Shown here piece by piece: positions 1 to 9,532 of a stretch of DNA of 64,000 nucleotides. The notes beneath the pieces were generated by a model. The model worked only from the letters and a program-made list of their open reading frames with translations, was not told the origin of the DNA and did no database searches. Positions within the stretch are counted from its first letter, which is position 1. Each line of letters opens with the position of its first letter. The position numbers were made by a program, and so were the translations under genes. This stretch comes from Thereva unica (lineage: Eukaryota; Arthropoda; Insecta; Diptera; Therevidae): assembly GCA_949987705.1 (NCBI GenBank), contig OX465286.1, forward strand, positions 17,187,676 through 17,251,675, read 5' to 3'.

Positions 1-827
1 CTAGCTGCTTCTCCTCTCAAATTAGTTTTTAAATAATGCATTTTCTCGACATTGGCTAACCTTTTGTTGTCATGGATTAGCCTAAGAAAGATGTCGTGAA
101 ATGCAGTCCAGTTTTCATATTTGCCTTCAAATATTGGTATGTTAAGTCGAGGAAGGCGTACGTCGCTTTCTGTTGGTCTGGTAGCAGATGTTATTTTTTC
201 TTGCAGCTTGGTTAGAACATCCAAATATTCACTTCTCAGAATTTCGAATCGCAGGTCAACATTCTCCAGGTCTTCATCATCATTGAATATCAGAATTTCT
301 TCATGTAATGACTCCAGTTGTCTCCAATCTTCGGTTAAATTTTTTGAGTGTAACTCAATACCCGCATTGCTTATTTCCGCATTCGCCATTAATTTCTGCA
401 ATTGTTTTTGGAATGATTCCATTCGTATGTGTGCTCTTTTTAGCCGTACTAATTTTTCGGTTTCTGCGTTGTTTGCGTTGTCAGCTTTTTGCAGCACTGG
501 GTCATTTCCCTTTGATGTTGTTGACTCTGATGGCCGAGAAAGTGCACACATATACGCTTCTAGCTTTGACATTGCCTTTTGTTTTACACTTTGGGCTTGA
601 TCGTAGTAATTTCTGAGGAAATAATTATGATTCGGTTGGTTTAGTGCCTCGATTTCTTGGTGCTGCTCCTCAAAGGTGTCCCATAGGTTTGTTATTTCCT
701 GCTGGGTTTTTTGTATGTAGGCCCATGTTCTCCTGGCTATCGGTTCTTTACCTATCAACTCCAGTTTGTTGATCAAGGTCTCAGCGATTGTAACTTGAGA
801 AGACGTGAGTTTGTCGATTAATTCCAT
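1..827 (-). CDS. gag: BEL/Pao Gag polyprotein, N-terminal 275 residues (partial)
   Basis: The frame starts at ATG 827-825 and is open for 275 codons to the window edge. Residues 1 to about 220 are rich in Glu, Lys, Gln and Leu, lack Cys-rich motifs and look helical or coiled-coil. From about residue 222 the protein reads RLPRLNIPIFEGKYENWTAF, then a segment ending in MHYLKTNLRGEAA. That is the hallmark of the DUF1759 Gag domain of BEL/Pao elements in arthropods and other animals. Gag is expected to assemble the cytoplasmic particle that packages element RNA. The ATG is the first after the primer-binding site and follows a 21-nt A tract in the leader. No stop or frameshift is seen, so the element is probably recent. 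Zinc knuckles, if present, would lie further downstream. Family assignment is strong; activity is unknown. Confidence 0.88.
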   Translation of the reverse strand, partial: MELIDKLTSSQVTIAETLINKLELIGKEPIARRTWAYIQKTQQEITNLWDTFEEQHQEIEALNQPNHNYFLRNYYDQAQSVKQKAMSKLEAYMCALSRPSESTTSKGNDPVLQKADNANNAETEKLVRLKRAHIRMESFQKQLQKLMANAEISNAGIELHSKNLTEDWRQLESLHEEILIFNDDEDLENVDLRFEILRSEYLDVLTKLQEKITSATRPTESDVRLPRLNIPIFEGKYENWTAFHDIFLRLIHDNKRLANVEKMHYLKTNLRGEAA

Positions 828-977
828 TGTCGTAGGTTAGTAGTTGTTTTTTTTTTTTTTTTTTTTTAGGTATTGGCACTGATTTTGTAGATAGATTTTA
901 GTATTATCAGTTAATTAACTCTTGCGCTTTCCACTGGCGGAAATTACTTTCACTTTATACTTTATGGGAAAAAAGTA
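828..977 (-). other. BEL leader with 21-nt A tract
   Basis: This is the untranslated stretch between primer-binding site and gag. On the plus strand it carries an uninterrupted run of 21 T at 847-867 (A in the element RNA), about 20 nt ahead of the gag ATG. No ORF is seen in it. Confidence 0.7.
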
Positions 978-991
978 GGCTCGAAGGACCA
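978..991 (-). other. Putative primer-binding site of the BEL element
   Basis: Minus-strand TGGTCCTTCGAGCC starts one nucleotide after the LTR's terminal CA. Primer-binding sites begin with TGG because they pair with the CCA end of a tRNA. I do not assign the tRNA. Confidence 0.65.
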
Positions 992-992
992 A

Positions 993-1328
993 TGATTGTT
1001 CAGGGTGAGTAGTGGATTTGGGGTTGGTTGGAATGTTGAAGACCGCACAACTTCAACGGTTTGGGTAGCGGTTTTGGGAAACTTGTATGGTTATAATAAT
1101 TTGAGTTCTGTATTTAGACTGAATTTACATTAATTGCTATGCTACTTTTATACTAACTTATGGCCTAATTAATGTTGATGAATTCTGCAATTTCCCAATG
1201 ATTATGGGTTGATTGCAAGACATTTTGCCAATACGTTGTGTCAGTTCTTTTATGGTTCTATGGGTCAGAATTGGGTCAATAATTGTTGCGAGATTGTTGT
1301 TGTCTGCTGGTATGTTGTTTCCTAAACA
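993..1328 (-). repeat. 5' LTR of the BEL/Pao element (336 bp)
   Basis: On the minus strand the segment begins TGTTTAGGAAACAACATACC at 1328, exactly where satellite homology stops, and ends ...CAATCA at 993. One T then separates it from a TGG-initial primer-binding site. TG...CA ends, the size, the internal core promoter and the position upstream of gag all fit an LTR. Only one LTR is in the window, so the ends cannot be confirmed by comparing two copies. No AATAAA was found in it. Confidence 0.8.
1117..1152 (-). promoter_or_regulatory. Core promoter in BEL LTR: TATA box plus arthropod initiator
   Basis: On the minus strand TATAAAAG lies at 1152-1145 and TCAGTC at 1122-1117. TCAGTC matches the arthropod initiator consensus TCAKTY with its A (+1) at 1120. 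The first T of the TATA box is 32 nt upstream, the canonical spacing. This would divide the LTR into a ~208-bp U3 (1328-1121) and an R-U5 of ~128 bp (1120-993). Confidence 0.75.
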
Positions 1329-3041
1329 ACCCCATTCATTAAGATCCCAGCACTTTCGTGAAATCGACCAAAAATATCCCAAGGGGTACCCCTTTGAAAA
1401 TTTTCCGGTTTTGGGAAAATTCTGGAGTGGCCCTTTTTTGGATGGGAAATTGTTAGGGACCTCCCAGGGAGGCTGTGAATTCAATCCCACCCCGGGCTGA
1501 CCAGTATTTCCCGAGATAATGGGCATTCTGCAGCCCCCCTTGGGGAAATCACAAAACAGGGGATATCTCCCGAACCCCTTGGAATTTCTGGACCAAACCA
1601 AGTGCGCTGAACTCGGGGGAGCGAGCCCTTTCCAACGATACCCCATTCATTAAGATCCCAGCACTTTCGTGAAATCGACCAAAAATATCCCAAGGGGTAC
1701 CCCTTTGAAAATTTTCCGGTTTTGGGAAAATTCTGGAGTGGCCCTTTTTGGGATGGGAAATTGTTAGGGACCTCCCAGGGAGGCTGTGAATTCAATCCCA
1801 CCCCGGGCTGACCAGTATTTCCCGAGATAATGGGCATTCTGCAGCCCCGCTTGGGGAAATCACAAAAGAGGGGATATCTCCCGAACCCCTTGGAATTTCT
1901 GGACCAAATCAAGTGCGCTGAACTCGGGGGAGCGAGCCCTTTCCAACGATACCCCATTCATTAAGATCCCAGCACTTTCGTGAAATCGACCAAAAATATC
2001 CCAAGGGGTACCCCTTTGAAAATTTTCCGGTTTTGGGAAAATTCTAGAGTGGCCCTTTTTTGGATGGGAAATTGTTAGGGACCTCCCAGGGAGGCTGTGA
2101 ATTCAATTCCACCCCGGGCTGACCAGTATTTCCCGAGATAATGGGCATTCTGCAGCCCCCTTGGGGAAATCACAAAAGAGGGGATATCTCCCGAATCCCT
2201 TGGAATTTCTGGACCAAATCAAGTGCGCTGAACTCGGGGGAGCGAGCCCTTTCCAACGATACCCCATTCATTAAGATCCCAGCACTTTCGTGAAATCGAC
2301 CAAAAATATCCCAAGGGGTACCCCATTTGAAAATTTTCCGGTTTTGGGAAAATTCTGGAGTGGCCCTTTTTTGGATGGGAAATTGTTAGGGACCTCCCAG
2401 GGAGGCTGTGAATTCAATCCCACCCCGGGCTGACCAGTATTTCCCGAGATAATGGGCATTCTGCAGCCCCCTTGGGGAAATCACAAAAGAGAGGATATCT
2501 CCCGAATCCCTTGGAATTTCTGGACCAAATCAAGTGCGCTGAACTCGGGGGAGCGAGCCCTTTCCAACCATACCCCATTCATTAAGATCCCAGCACTTTC
2601 GTGAAATCGACCAAAAATATCCCAAGGGGTACCCCTTTGAAAATTTTCCGGTTTTGGAAAAATTCTGGAGTGGCCCTTTTTTGGATGGGAAATTGTTAGG
2701 GACCTCCCAGGGAGGCTGTGAATTCAATCCCACCCCGGGCTGACCAGTATTTCCCGAGATAATGGGCATTCTGCAGCCCCCTTGGGGAAATCACAAAAGA
2801 GGGGATATCTCCCGAATCCCTTGGAATTTCTGGACCAAACCAAGTGCGCTGAACTCGGGGGAGCGAGCCCTTTCCAACGATACCCCATTCATTAAGATCC
2901 CAGCACTTTCGTGAAATCGACCAAAAATATCCCAAGGGGTACCCCTTTGAAAATTTTCCGGTTTTGGGAAAATTCTGGAGTGGCCCTTTTTTGGATGGGA
3001 AATTGTTAGGGACCTCCCAGGGAGGCTGTGAATTCAATCCC
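1329..3041 (-). repeat. Type A satellite array, inverted orientation (~5.5 monomers of ~311 bp)
   Basis: This is tandem ~311-bp satellite with the monomers reading on the minus strand, opposite to everything after 8760. Each monomer carries an EcoRI site (GAATTC), the dyad CCTCCCTGGGAGG, a GGGGTACCCC palindrome and CCCGGGC. The array is cut on the left by the BEL LTR. On the right it is cut after minus-strand GGGATTGAATTC, where the 8-bp array begins. Monomers differ by point changes and 1-nt indels (for example CTAGAG at 2044, CCCCATTTG at 2321). Reading frames here are incidental. Confidence 0.95.
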
Positions 3042-3960
3042 CGCATTGCCGCATTGCCGCATTCCCGCATTGCCGCATTCCCGCATTGCCGCATTCCCGA
3101 ATTCCCGCATTGCCGCATTCCCGCATTGCCGCATTCCCGCATTGCCGCATTGCCGCATTCCCGCATTGCGGCATTCCCGCATTGCCGCATTCCCGCATTG
3201 CCGCGTTCCCGCATTGCCGCATTGCCGCATTCCCGCATTCCCGCATGGCCGCATTCCCGCATTGCCGCATTCCCGCATTGCGGCATTCCCGCATTCCCGC
3301 ATTGCCGCATTCCCGCATTGCCGCATTCCCGCATTGCCGCATTGCCGCATTGCCGCATTCCCGCATTGCCGCATTCCCGCATTGCCGCATTGCCGCATTC
3401 CCGCATTCCCGCATTCCCGCATTGCCGCATTCCCGCATTCCCGCATTGCCGCATTGCGGCATTCCCGCATTGCCGCATTCCCGCATTGCCGCATTCCCGC
3501 ATTGCCGCATTCCCGCATTGCCGCATTCCCGCATTCCCGCATTGCCGCATTCCCGCATTGCGGCATTCCCGCATTCCCGCATTGCCGCATTGCCGCATTC
3601 CCGCATTCCCGCATTGCCGCATTCCCGCATTGCCGCATTCCCGCATTGCCGCATTGCCGCATTCCCGCATTCCCGCATTCCCGCATTGCCGCATTGCCGC
3701 ATTGCCGCATTCCCGCATTCCCGCATTGCCGCATTGTCGCATTGCCGCATTGCCGCATTGCCGCATTCCCGCATTCCCGCATTGCGGCATTCCCGCATTC
3801 CCGCATTGCCGCATTCCCGCATTGCCGCATTCCCGCATTGCCGCATTGCCGCATTCCCGCATTCCCGCATTGCCGCATTCCCGCATTGCCGCATTCCCGC
3901 ATTGCCGCATTCCCGCATTGCCGCATTGCCGCATTGCCGCATTGCCGCATTGCCGCATTG
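3042..3960 (+). repeat. 8-bp simple-repeat array (CCGCATTS)n, left arm
   Basis: About 115 tandem units of CCGCATTG or CCGCATTC follow each other in irregular order. Nearly all variation is the G/C choice at the last base; a minor class has GCGG in place of GCCG. Three units make 24 bp and contain no stop in most frames, which creates long spurious ORFs on both strands. No gene is present. Confidence 0.97.
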
Positions 3961-4380
3961 GGAATGCGGGAATGCGGCAATGCGGGAATGCGGGAATGCG
4001 GGAATGCGGCAATGCGGCAATGCGGCAATGCGGGAATGCGGCAATGCGGGAATGCGGGAATGCCGCAATGCGGCAATGTGGCAATGCGGGAATGCGGCAA
4101 TGCGGGAATGCGGGAATGCGGCAATGCGGGAATGCCGCAATGCGGGAATGCGGCAATGCGGGGATGCGGGAATGCGGCAATGCGGGAATGCGGCAATGCG
4201 GCAATGCGGGAATGGGGCAATGCGGGAATGCCGCAATGCGGCAATGCGGGAATGCGGCAATGCGGGAATGCGGCAATGCGGCAATGCGGGAATGCGGCAT
4301 TGCGGGAATGGGGCAATGCGGGAATGCGGGAATGCAGCAATGCGGCAATGCGGCAATGCGGGAATGCGGGAATGCGGCAA
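3961..4380 (-). repeat. 8-bp array in inverted orientation (SAATGCGG)n, inner block
   Basis: About 52 units read as reverse complements of the preceding array. The switch occurs in one step at 3953-3969, where CCGCATT, GGG and AATGCGG form a 7-bp inverted repeat with a 3-nt centre, flanked by arrays complementary for hundreds of bases. The block ends at an ATGCC shared with the 24-bp unit. Confidence 0.96.
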
Positions 4381-7300
4381 TGCCAACGTCGGGCCCTTGT
4401 CGTATGCCAACGTCGGGCCCTTGTCGTATGACAACGTCGGGCCCTTGTCGTATGCCAACGTCGGGCCCTTGTCGTATGCCAACGTCGGGCCCTTGTCGTA
4501 TGCCAACGTCGGGCCCTTGTCGTATGCCAACGTCGGGCCCTTGTCGTATGCCAACGTCGGGCCCTTGTCGTATGCCAACGTCGGGCCCTTGTCGTATGCC
4601 AACGTCGGGCCCTTGTCGTATGCCAACGTCGGGCCCTTGTCGTATGCCAACGTCGGGCCCATGTCGTATGCCAACGTCGGGCCCTTGTCGTATGCCAACG
4701 TCGGGCCCTTGTCGTATGCCAACGTCGGGCCCATGTCGTATGCCAACGTCGGGCCCTTGTCGTATGCCAACGTCGGGCCCTTGTCGTATGCCAACGTCGG
4801 GCCCTTGTCGTATGCCAACGTCCGGCCCTTGTCGTATGCCAACGTCGGGCCCTTGTCGTATGCCAACGTCGGGCCCTTGTCGTATGCCAACGTCGGGCCC
4901 ATGTCGTATGCCAACGTCGGGCCCATGTCGTATGCCAACGTCGGGCCCTTGTCGTATGCCAACGTCGGGCCCTTGTCGTATGCCAACGTCGGGCCCTTGT
5001 CGTATGCCAACGTCGGGCCCTTGTCGTATGCCAACGTCGGGCCCTTGTCGTATGCCAACGTCGGGCCCTTGTCGTATGCCAACGTCGGGCCCTTGTCGTA
5101 TGCCAACGTCGGGCCCTTGTCGTATGCCAACGTCGGGCCCTTGTCGTATGCCAACGTCGGGCCCTTGTCGTATGCCAACGTCGGGCCCTTGTCGTATGCC
5201 AACGTCGGGCCCTTGTCGTATGCCAACGTCTGGCCCATGTCGTATGCCAACGTCGGGCCCTTGTCGTATGCCAACGTCGGGCCCTTGTCGTATGCCAACG
5301 TCGGGCCCTTGTCGTATGCCAACGTCGGGCCCTTGTCGTATGCCAACGTCGGGCCCTTGTCGTATGCCAACGACTGGCCCATGTCGTATGCCAACGTCGG
5401 GCCCTTGTCGTATGCCAACGTCGGGCCCTTGTCGTATGCCAACGTCGGGCCCTTGTCGTATGCCAACGTCGGGCCCTTGTCGTATGCCAACGTCGGGCCC
5501 TTGTCGTATGCCAACGTCGGGCCCTTGTCGTATGCCAACGTCGGGCCCTTGTCGTATGCCAACGTCGGGCCCTTGTCGTATGCCAACGTCGGGCCCTTGT
5601 CGTATGCCAACGTCGGGCCCTTGTCGTATGCCAACGTCGGGCCCTTGTCGTATGCCAACGTCGGGCCCTTGTCGTATGCCAACGTCGGGCCCTTGTCGTA
5701 TGCCAACGTCGGGCCCTTGTCGTATGCCAACGTCGGGCCCTTGTCGTATGCCAACGTCGGGCCCTTGTCGTATGCCAACGTCGGGCCCTTGTCGTATGCC
5801 AACGTCGGGCCCTTGTCGTATGCCAACGTCGGGCCCTTGTCGTATGCCAACGTCGGGCCCTTGTCGTATGCCAACGTCGGGCCCTTGTCGTATGCCAACG
5901 TCGGGCCCTTGTCGTATGCCAACGTCGGGCCCATGTCGTATGCCAACGTCGGGCCCTTGTCGTATGCCAACGTCGGGCCCTTGTCGTATGCCAACGTCGG
6001 GCCCTTGTCGTATGCCAACGTCGGGCCCTTGTCGTATGCCAACGTCGGGCCCTTGTCGTATGCCAACGTCGGGCCCTTGTCGTATGCCAACGTCGGGCCC
6101 TTGTCGTATGCCAACGTCGGGCCCTTGTCGTATGCCAACGTCGGGCCCTTGTCGTATGCCAACGTCGGGCCCTTGTCGTATGCCAACGTCGGGCCCTTGT
6201 CGTATGCCAACGTCGGGCCCTTGTCGTATGCCAACGTCGGGCCCTTGTCGTATGCCAACGTCTGGCCCATGTCGTATGCCAACGTCGGGCCCTTGTCGTA
6301 TGCCAACGTCGGGCCCTTGTCGTATGCCAACGTCGGGCCCTTGTCGTATGCCAACGTCGGGCCCTTGTCGTATGCCAACGTCGGGCCCTTGTCGTATGCC
6401 AACGTCGGGCCCTTGTCGTATGCCAACGTCGGGCCCTTGTCGTATGCCAACGTCGGGCCCTTGTCGTATGCCAACGTCGGGCCCTTGTCGTATGCCAACG
6501 TCGGGCCCTTGTCGTATGCCAACGTCGGGCCCTAGTCGTATGCCAACGTCGGGCCCTTGTCGTATGCCAACGTCGGGCCCATGTCGTATGCCAACGTCGG
6601 GCCCTTGTCGTATGCCAACGTCGGGCCCTTGTCGTATGCCAACGTCGGGCCCTTGTCGTATGCCAACGTCGGGCCCTTGTCGTATGCCAACGTCGGGCCC
6701 TTGTCGTATGCCAACGTCGGGCCCTTGTCGTATGCCAACGTCGGGCCCTTGTCGTATGCCTACGTCGGCCCCTTGTCGTATGCCAACGTCGGGCCCTTGT
6801 CGTATGCCAACGTCGGGCCCTTGTCGCATGCCAACGTCGGGCCCATGTCGTATGCCAACGTCGGGCCCTTGTCGTATGCCAACGTCTGGCCCATGTCGTA
6901 TGCCAACGTCGGGCCCTTGTCGTATGCCAACGTCGGGCCCTTGTCGTATGCCAACGTCGGGCCCTTGTCGTATGCCAACGTCGGGCCCTTGTCGTATGCC
7001 AACGTCGGGCCCTTGTCGTATGCCAACGTCGGGCCCTTGTCGTATGCCAACGTCGGGCCCTTGTCGTATGCCAACGTCGGGCCCTTGTCGTATACCAACG
7101 TCGGGCCCTTGTCGTATGACAACGTCGGGCCCTTGTCGTATGCCAACGTCGGGCCCTTGTCGTATGCCAACGGCGGGCCCTTGTCGTATGCCAACGTCGG
7201 GCCCATGTCGTATGCCAACGTCGGGCCCTTGTCGTATGCCAACGTCGGGCCCTTGTCGTATGCCAACGACGGGCCCATGTCGTATGCCAACGACGGGCCC

Positions 7301-8000
7301 ATGTCGTATGCCAACGTCGGGCCCTTGTCGTATGCCAACGTCGGGCCCTTGTCGTATGCCAACGTCGGGCCCATGTCGTATGCCAACGTCGGGCCCTTGT
7401 CGTATGCCAAAGTCGGGCCCTTGTCGTATGCCAACGTCGGGCCCATGTCGTATGCCAACGTCGGGCCCTTGTCGTATGCCAACGTCGGGCCCTTGTCGTA
7501 TGCCAACGTCGGGCCCTTGTCGTATGCCAACGTCGGGCCCATGTCGTATGCCAACGTCGGGCCCATGTCGTATGCCAACGTCGGGCCCTTGTCGTATGCC
7601 AACGTCGGGCCCTTGTCGTATGCCAACGTCGGGCCCTTGTCGTATGCCAACGTCGGGCCCTTGTCGTATGCCAACGTCGGGCCCTTGTCGTATGCCAACG
7701 TCGGGCCATACCAACGTCGGGCCCTTGTCGTATGCCAACGTCGGGCCCTTGTCGTATGCCAACGTCGGGCCCTTGTCGTATGCCAACGTCTGGCCCATGT
7801 CGTATGCCAACGTCGGGCCCTTGTCGTATGCCAACGTCGGGCCCTTGTCGTATGCCAACGTCGGGCCCTTGTCGTATGCCAACGTCGGGCCCTTGTCGTA
7901 TGCCAACGTCGGGCCCTTGTCGTATGACAACGTCGGGCCCTTGTCGTATGCCAACGTCGGGCCCTTGTCGTATGCCAACGTCGGGCCCTTGTCGTATGCC
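4381..8000 (+). repeat. 24-bp minisatellite array, ~151 copies
   Basis: A 24-bp unit begins CCAACGTC, has a GGGCCC core and ends GTCGTATG, repeated about 151 times with very high identity. The recurring variant has GGGCCCATG for GGGCCCTTG; rarer linked variants have TCTGGCCCATG (5229, 6261, 6885, 7789) and GACTGG or GACGGG. One 8-nt deletion lies near 7708. Three CpGs per unit are mostly intact. Because 24 is a multiple of 3 and the unit lacks stops in several frames, frames of 1000-2000 codons cross it on both strands. I see no start context, codon bias or domain supporting a protein. Confidence 0.97.
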
Positions 8001-8759
8001 GCAATGCGGCAATGCGGGAATGCGGCAATGCGGCAATGCGGGAATGCGGGAATGCGGCAATGCGGCAATGCGGCAATGCGGGAATGCGGCAATGCGGGAA
8101 TGCGGCAATGCTGGAATGCGGGAATGCCGCAATGCGGGATGCGGGAATGCGGCAATGCGGCAATTCGGCAATGCGGGAATGCGGCAATGCGGGAATGCGG
8201 CAATGCGGGAATGCGGGAATGCCGCAATGCGGGAATGCGGCAATGCGGGAATGCGGGAATGCGGCAATGCGGGAATGCGGCAATGCGGCAATGCGGGAAT
8301 GCGGCAATGCGGGAATGCGGCAATGCGGGAATGCGGGAATGCCGCAATGCGGCAATGCGGGAATGCGGGAATGCGACAATGCGGGAATGCGGGAATGCGG
8401 CAATGCGGCAATGCGGGAATGCGGCAATGCGGCAATGCGGGAATGCGGCAATGCGGGAATGCGGCAATGCGGCAATGTGGGAATGCGGCAATGCGGGAAT
8501 GCGGCAATGCGGGAATGCGGGAATGCCGCAATGCGGCAATGCGGGAATGCGGGAATGCGGGAATGCGGCAATGCGGCAATGCGGCAATGCGGCAATGCGG
8601 GAATGCGGCAATGCGGGAATGCGGGAATGCGGGAATGCCGCAATGCGGGAATGCGGCAATGCGGCAATGCGGGAATGCGGCAATGCGGGAATGCGGGAAT
8701 GCGGGAATGCCGCAATGCGGGAATGCGGCAATGCGGGAATGCGGGAATGCGGCAATGCG
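8001..8759 (-). repeat. 8-bp array (SAATGCGG)n, right arm
   Basis: About 95 units of GGAATGCG and GCAATGCG are inverted relative to 3042-3960 and match the inner block at 3961-4380. The array joins the 24-bp units at ATGCC and joins the satellite at GCGGGGATTGAATTC. One unit is short (GGGATGCGG near 8137) and there are single-base variants. Confidence 0.96.
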
Positions 8760-9532
8760 GGGATTGAATTCACAGCCTCCCTGGGAGGTCCCTAACAATT
8801 TCCCATCCAAAAAAGGGCCACTCCAGAATTTTCCCAAAACCGGAAAATTTTCAAAGGGGTACCCCTTGGGATATTTTTGGTCGATTTCACGAAAGTGCTG
8901 GGATCTTAATGAATGGGGTATCGTTGGAAAGGGCTCGCTCCCCCGAGTTCAGCGCACTTGATTTGGTCCAGAAATTCCAAGGGATTCGGGAGATATCCCC
9001 TCTTTTGTGATTTCCCCAAGGGGGCTGCAGAATGCCCATTATATCGGGAAATACTGGTCAGCCCGGGGTGGGATTGAATTCACAGCCTCCCTGGGAGGTC
9101 CCTAACAATTTCCCATCCAAAAAAGGGCCACTCCAGAATTTTCCCAAAACCGGAAAATTTTCAAAGGGGTACCCCTTGGGATATTTTTGGTCGATTTCAC
9201 GAAAGTGCTGGGATCTTAATGAATGGGGTATCGTTGGAAAGGGCTCGCTCCCCCGAGTTCAGCGCACTTGATTTGGTCCAGAAATTCCAAGGGATTCGGG
9301 AGATATCCCCTCTTTTGTGATTTCCCCAAGGGGGCTGCAGAATGCCCATTATCTCGGGAAATACTGGTCAGCCCGGGGTGGGATTGAATTCACAGCCTCC
9401 CTGGGAGGTCCCTAACAATTTCCCATCCAAAAAAGGGCCACTCCAGAATTTTCCCAAAACCGGAAAATTTTCAAAGGGGTACCCCTTGGGATATTTTTGG
9501 TCGATTTCACGAAAGTGCTGGGATCTTAATGA

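Larger units (their letters stand above)
1..1328 (-). mobile_element. BEL/Pao LTR retrotransposon, 5' part (truncated by window start)
   Basis: Read on the minus strand, this is the 5' end of an LTR retrotransposon: 5' LTR (1328-993), primer-binding site (991-978), a short A-rich leader, then gag from 827 to the window edge. The LTR starts TGTTTAGG directly against satellite DNA (satellite phase resumes at 1329 with ACCCCATTC), so the element is inserted into the type A array. BEL/Pao is assigned from the DUF1759-like segment of gag. The rest of gag, all of pol, the 3' LTR and the target-site duplication lie beyond the window. Confidence 0.88.

Noticed and set aside
121..616. Plus-strand frames of 159 and 102 codons at the left end
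   Set aside because: Antisense to the recognisable BEL/Pao gag on the minus strand.
3042..8759. CRISPR-like array
   Set aside because: Units are directly abutting with no unique spacers, and the context is eukaryotic.
3042..8759. Telomeric or subtelomeric repeat
   Set aside because: No TTAGG/TTAGGG-type units; the 8-mer and 24-mer do not match known telomere motifs.
2696..8837. Reading frames of 1100-2025 codons on both strands across the simple-repeat island
   Set aside because: They exist because 8-bp (x3) and 24-bp units are stop-free in several frames at once. They run on both strands and in overlapping frames, cross satellite junctions, and show no domain or codon signature.
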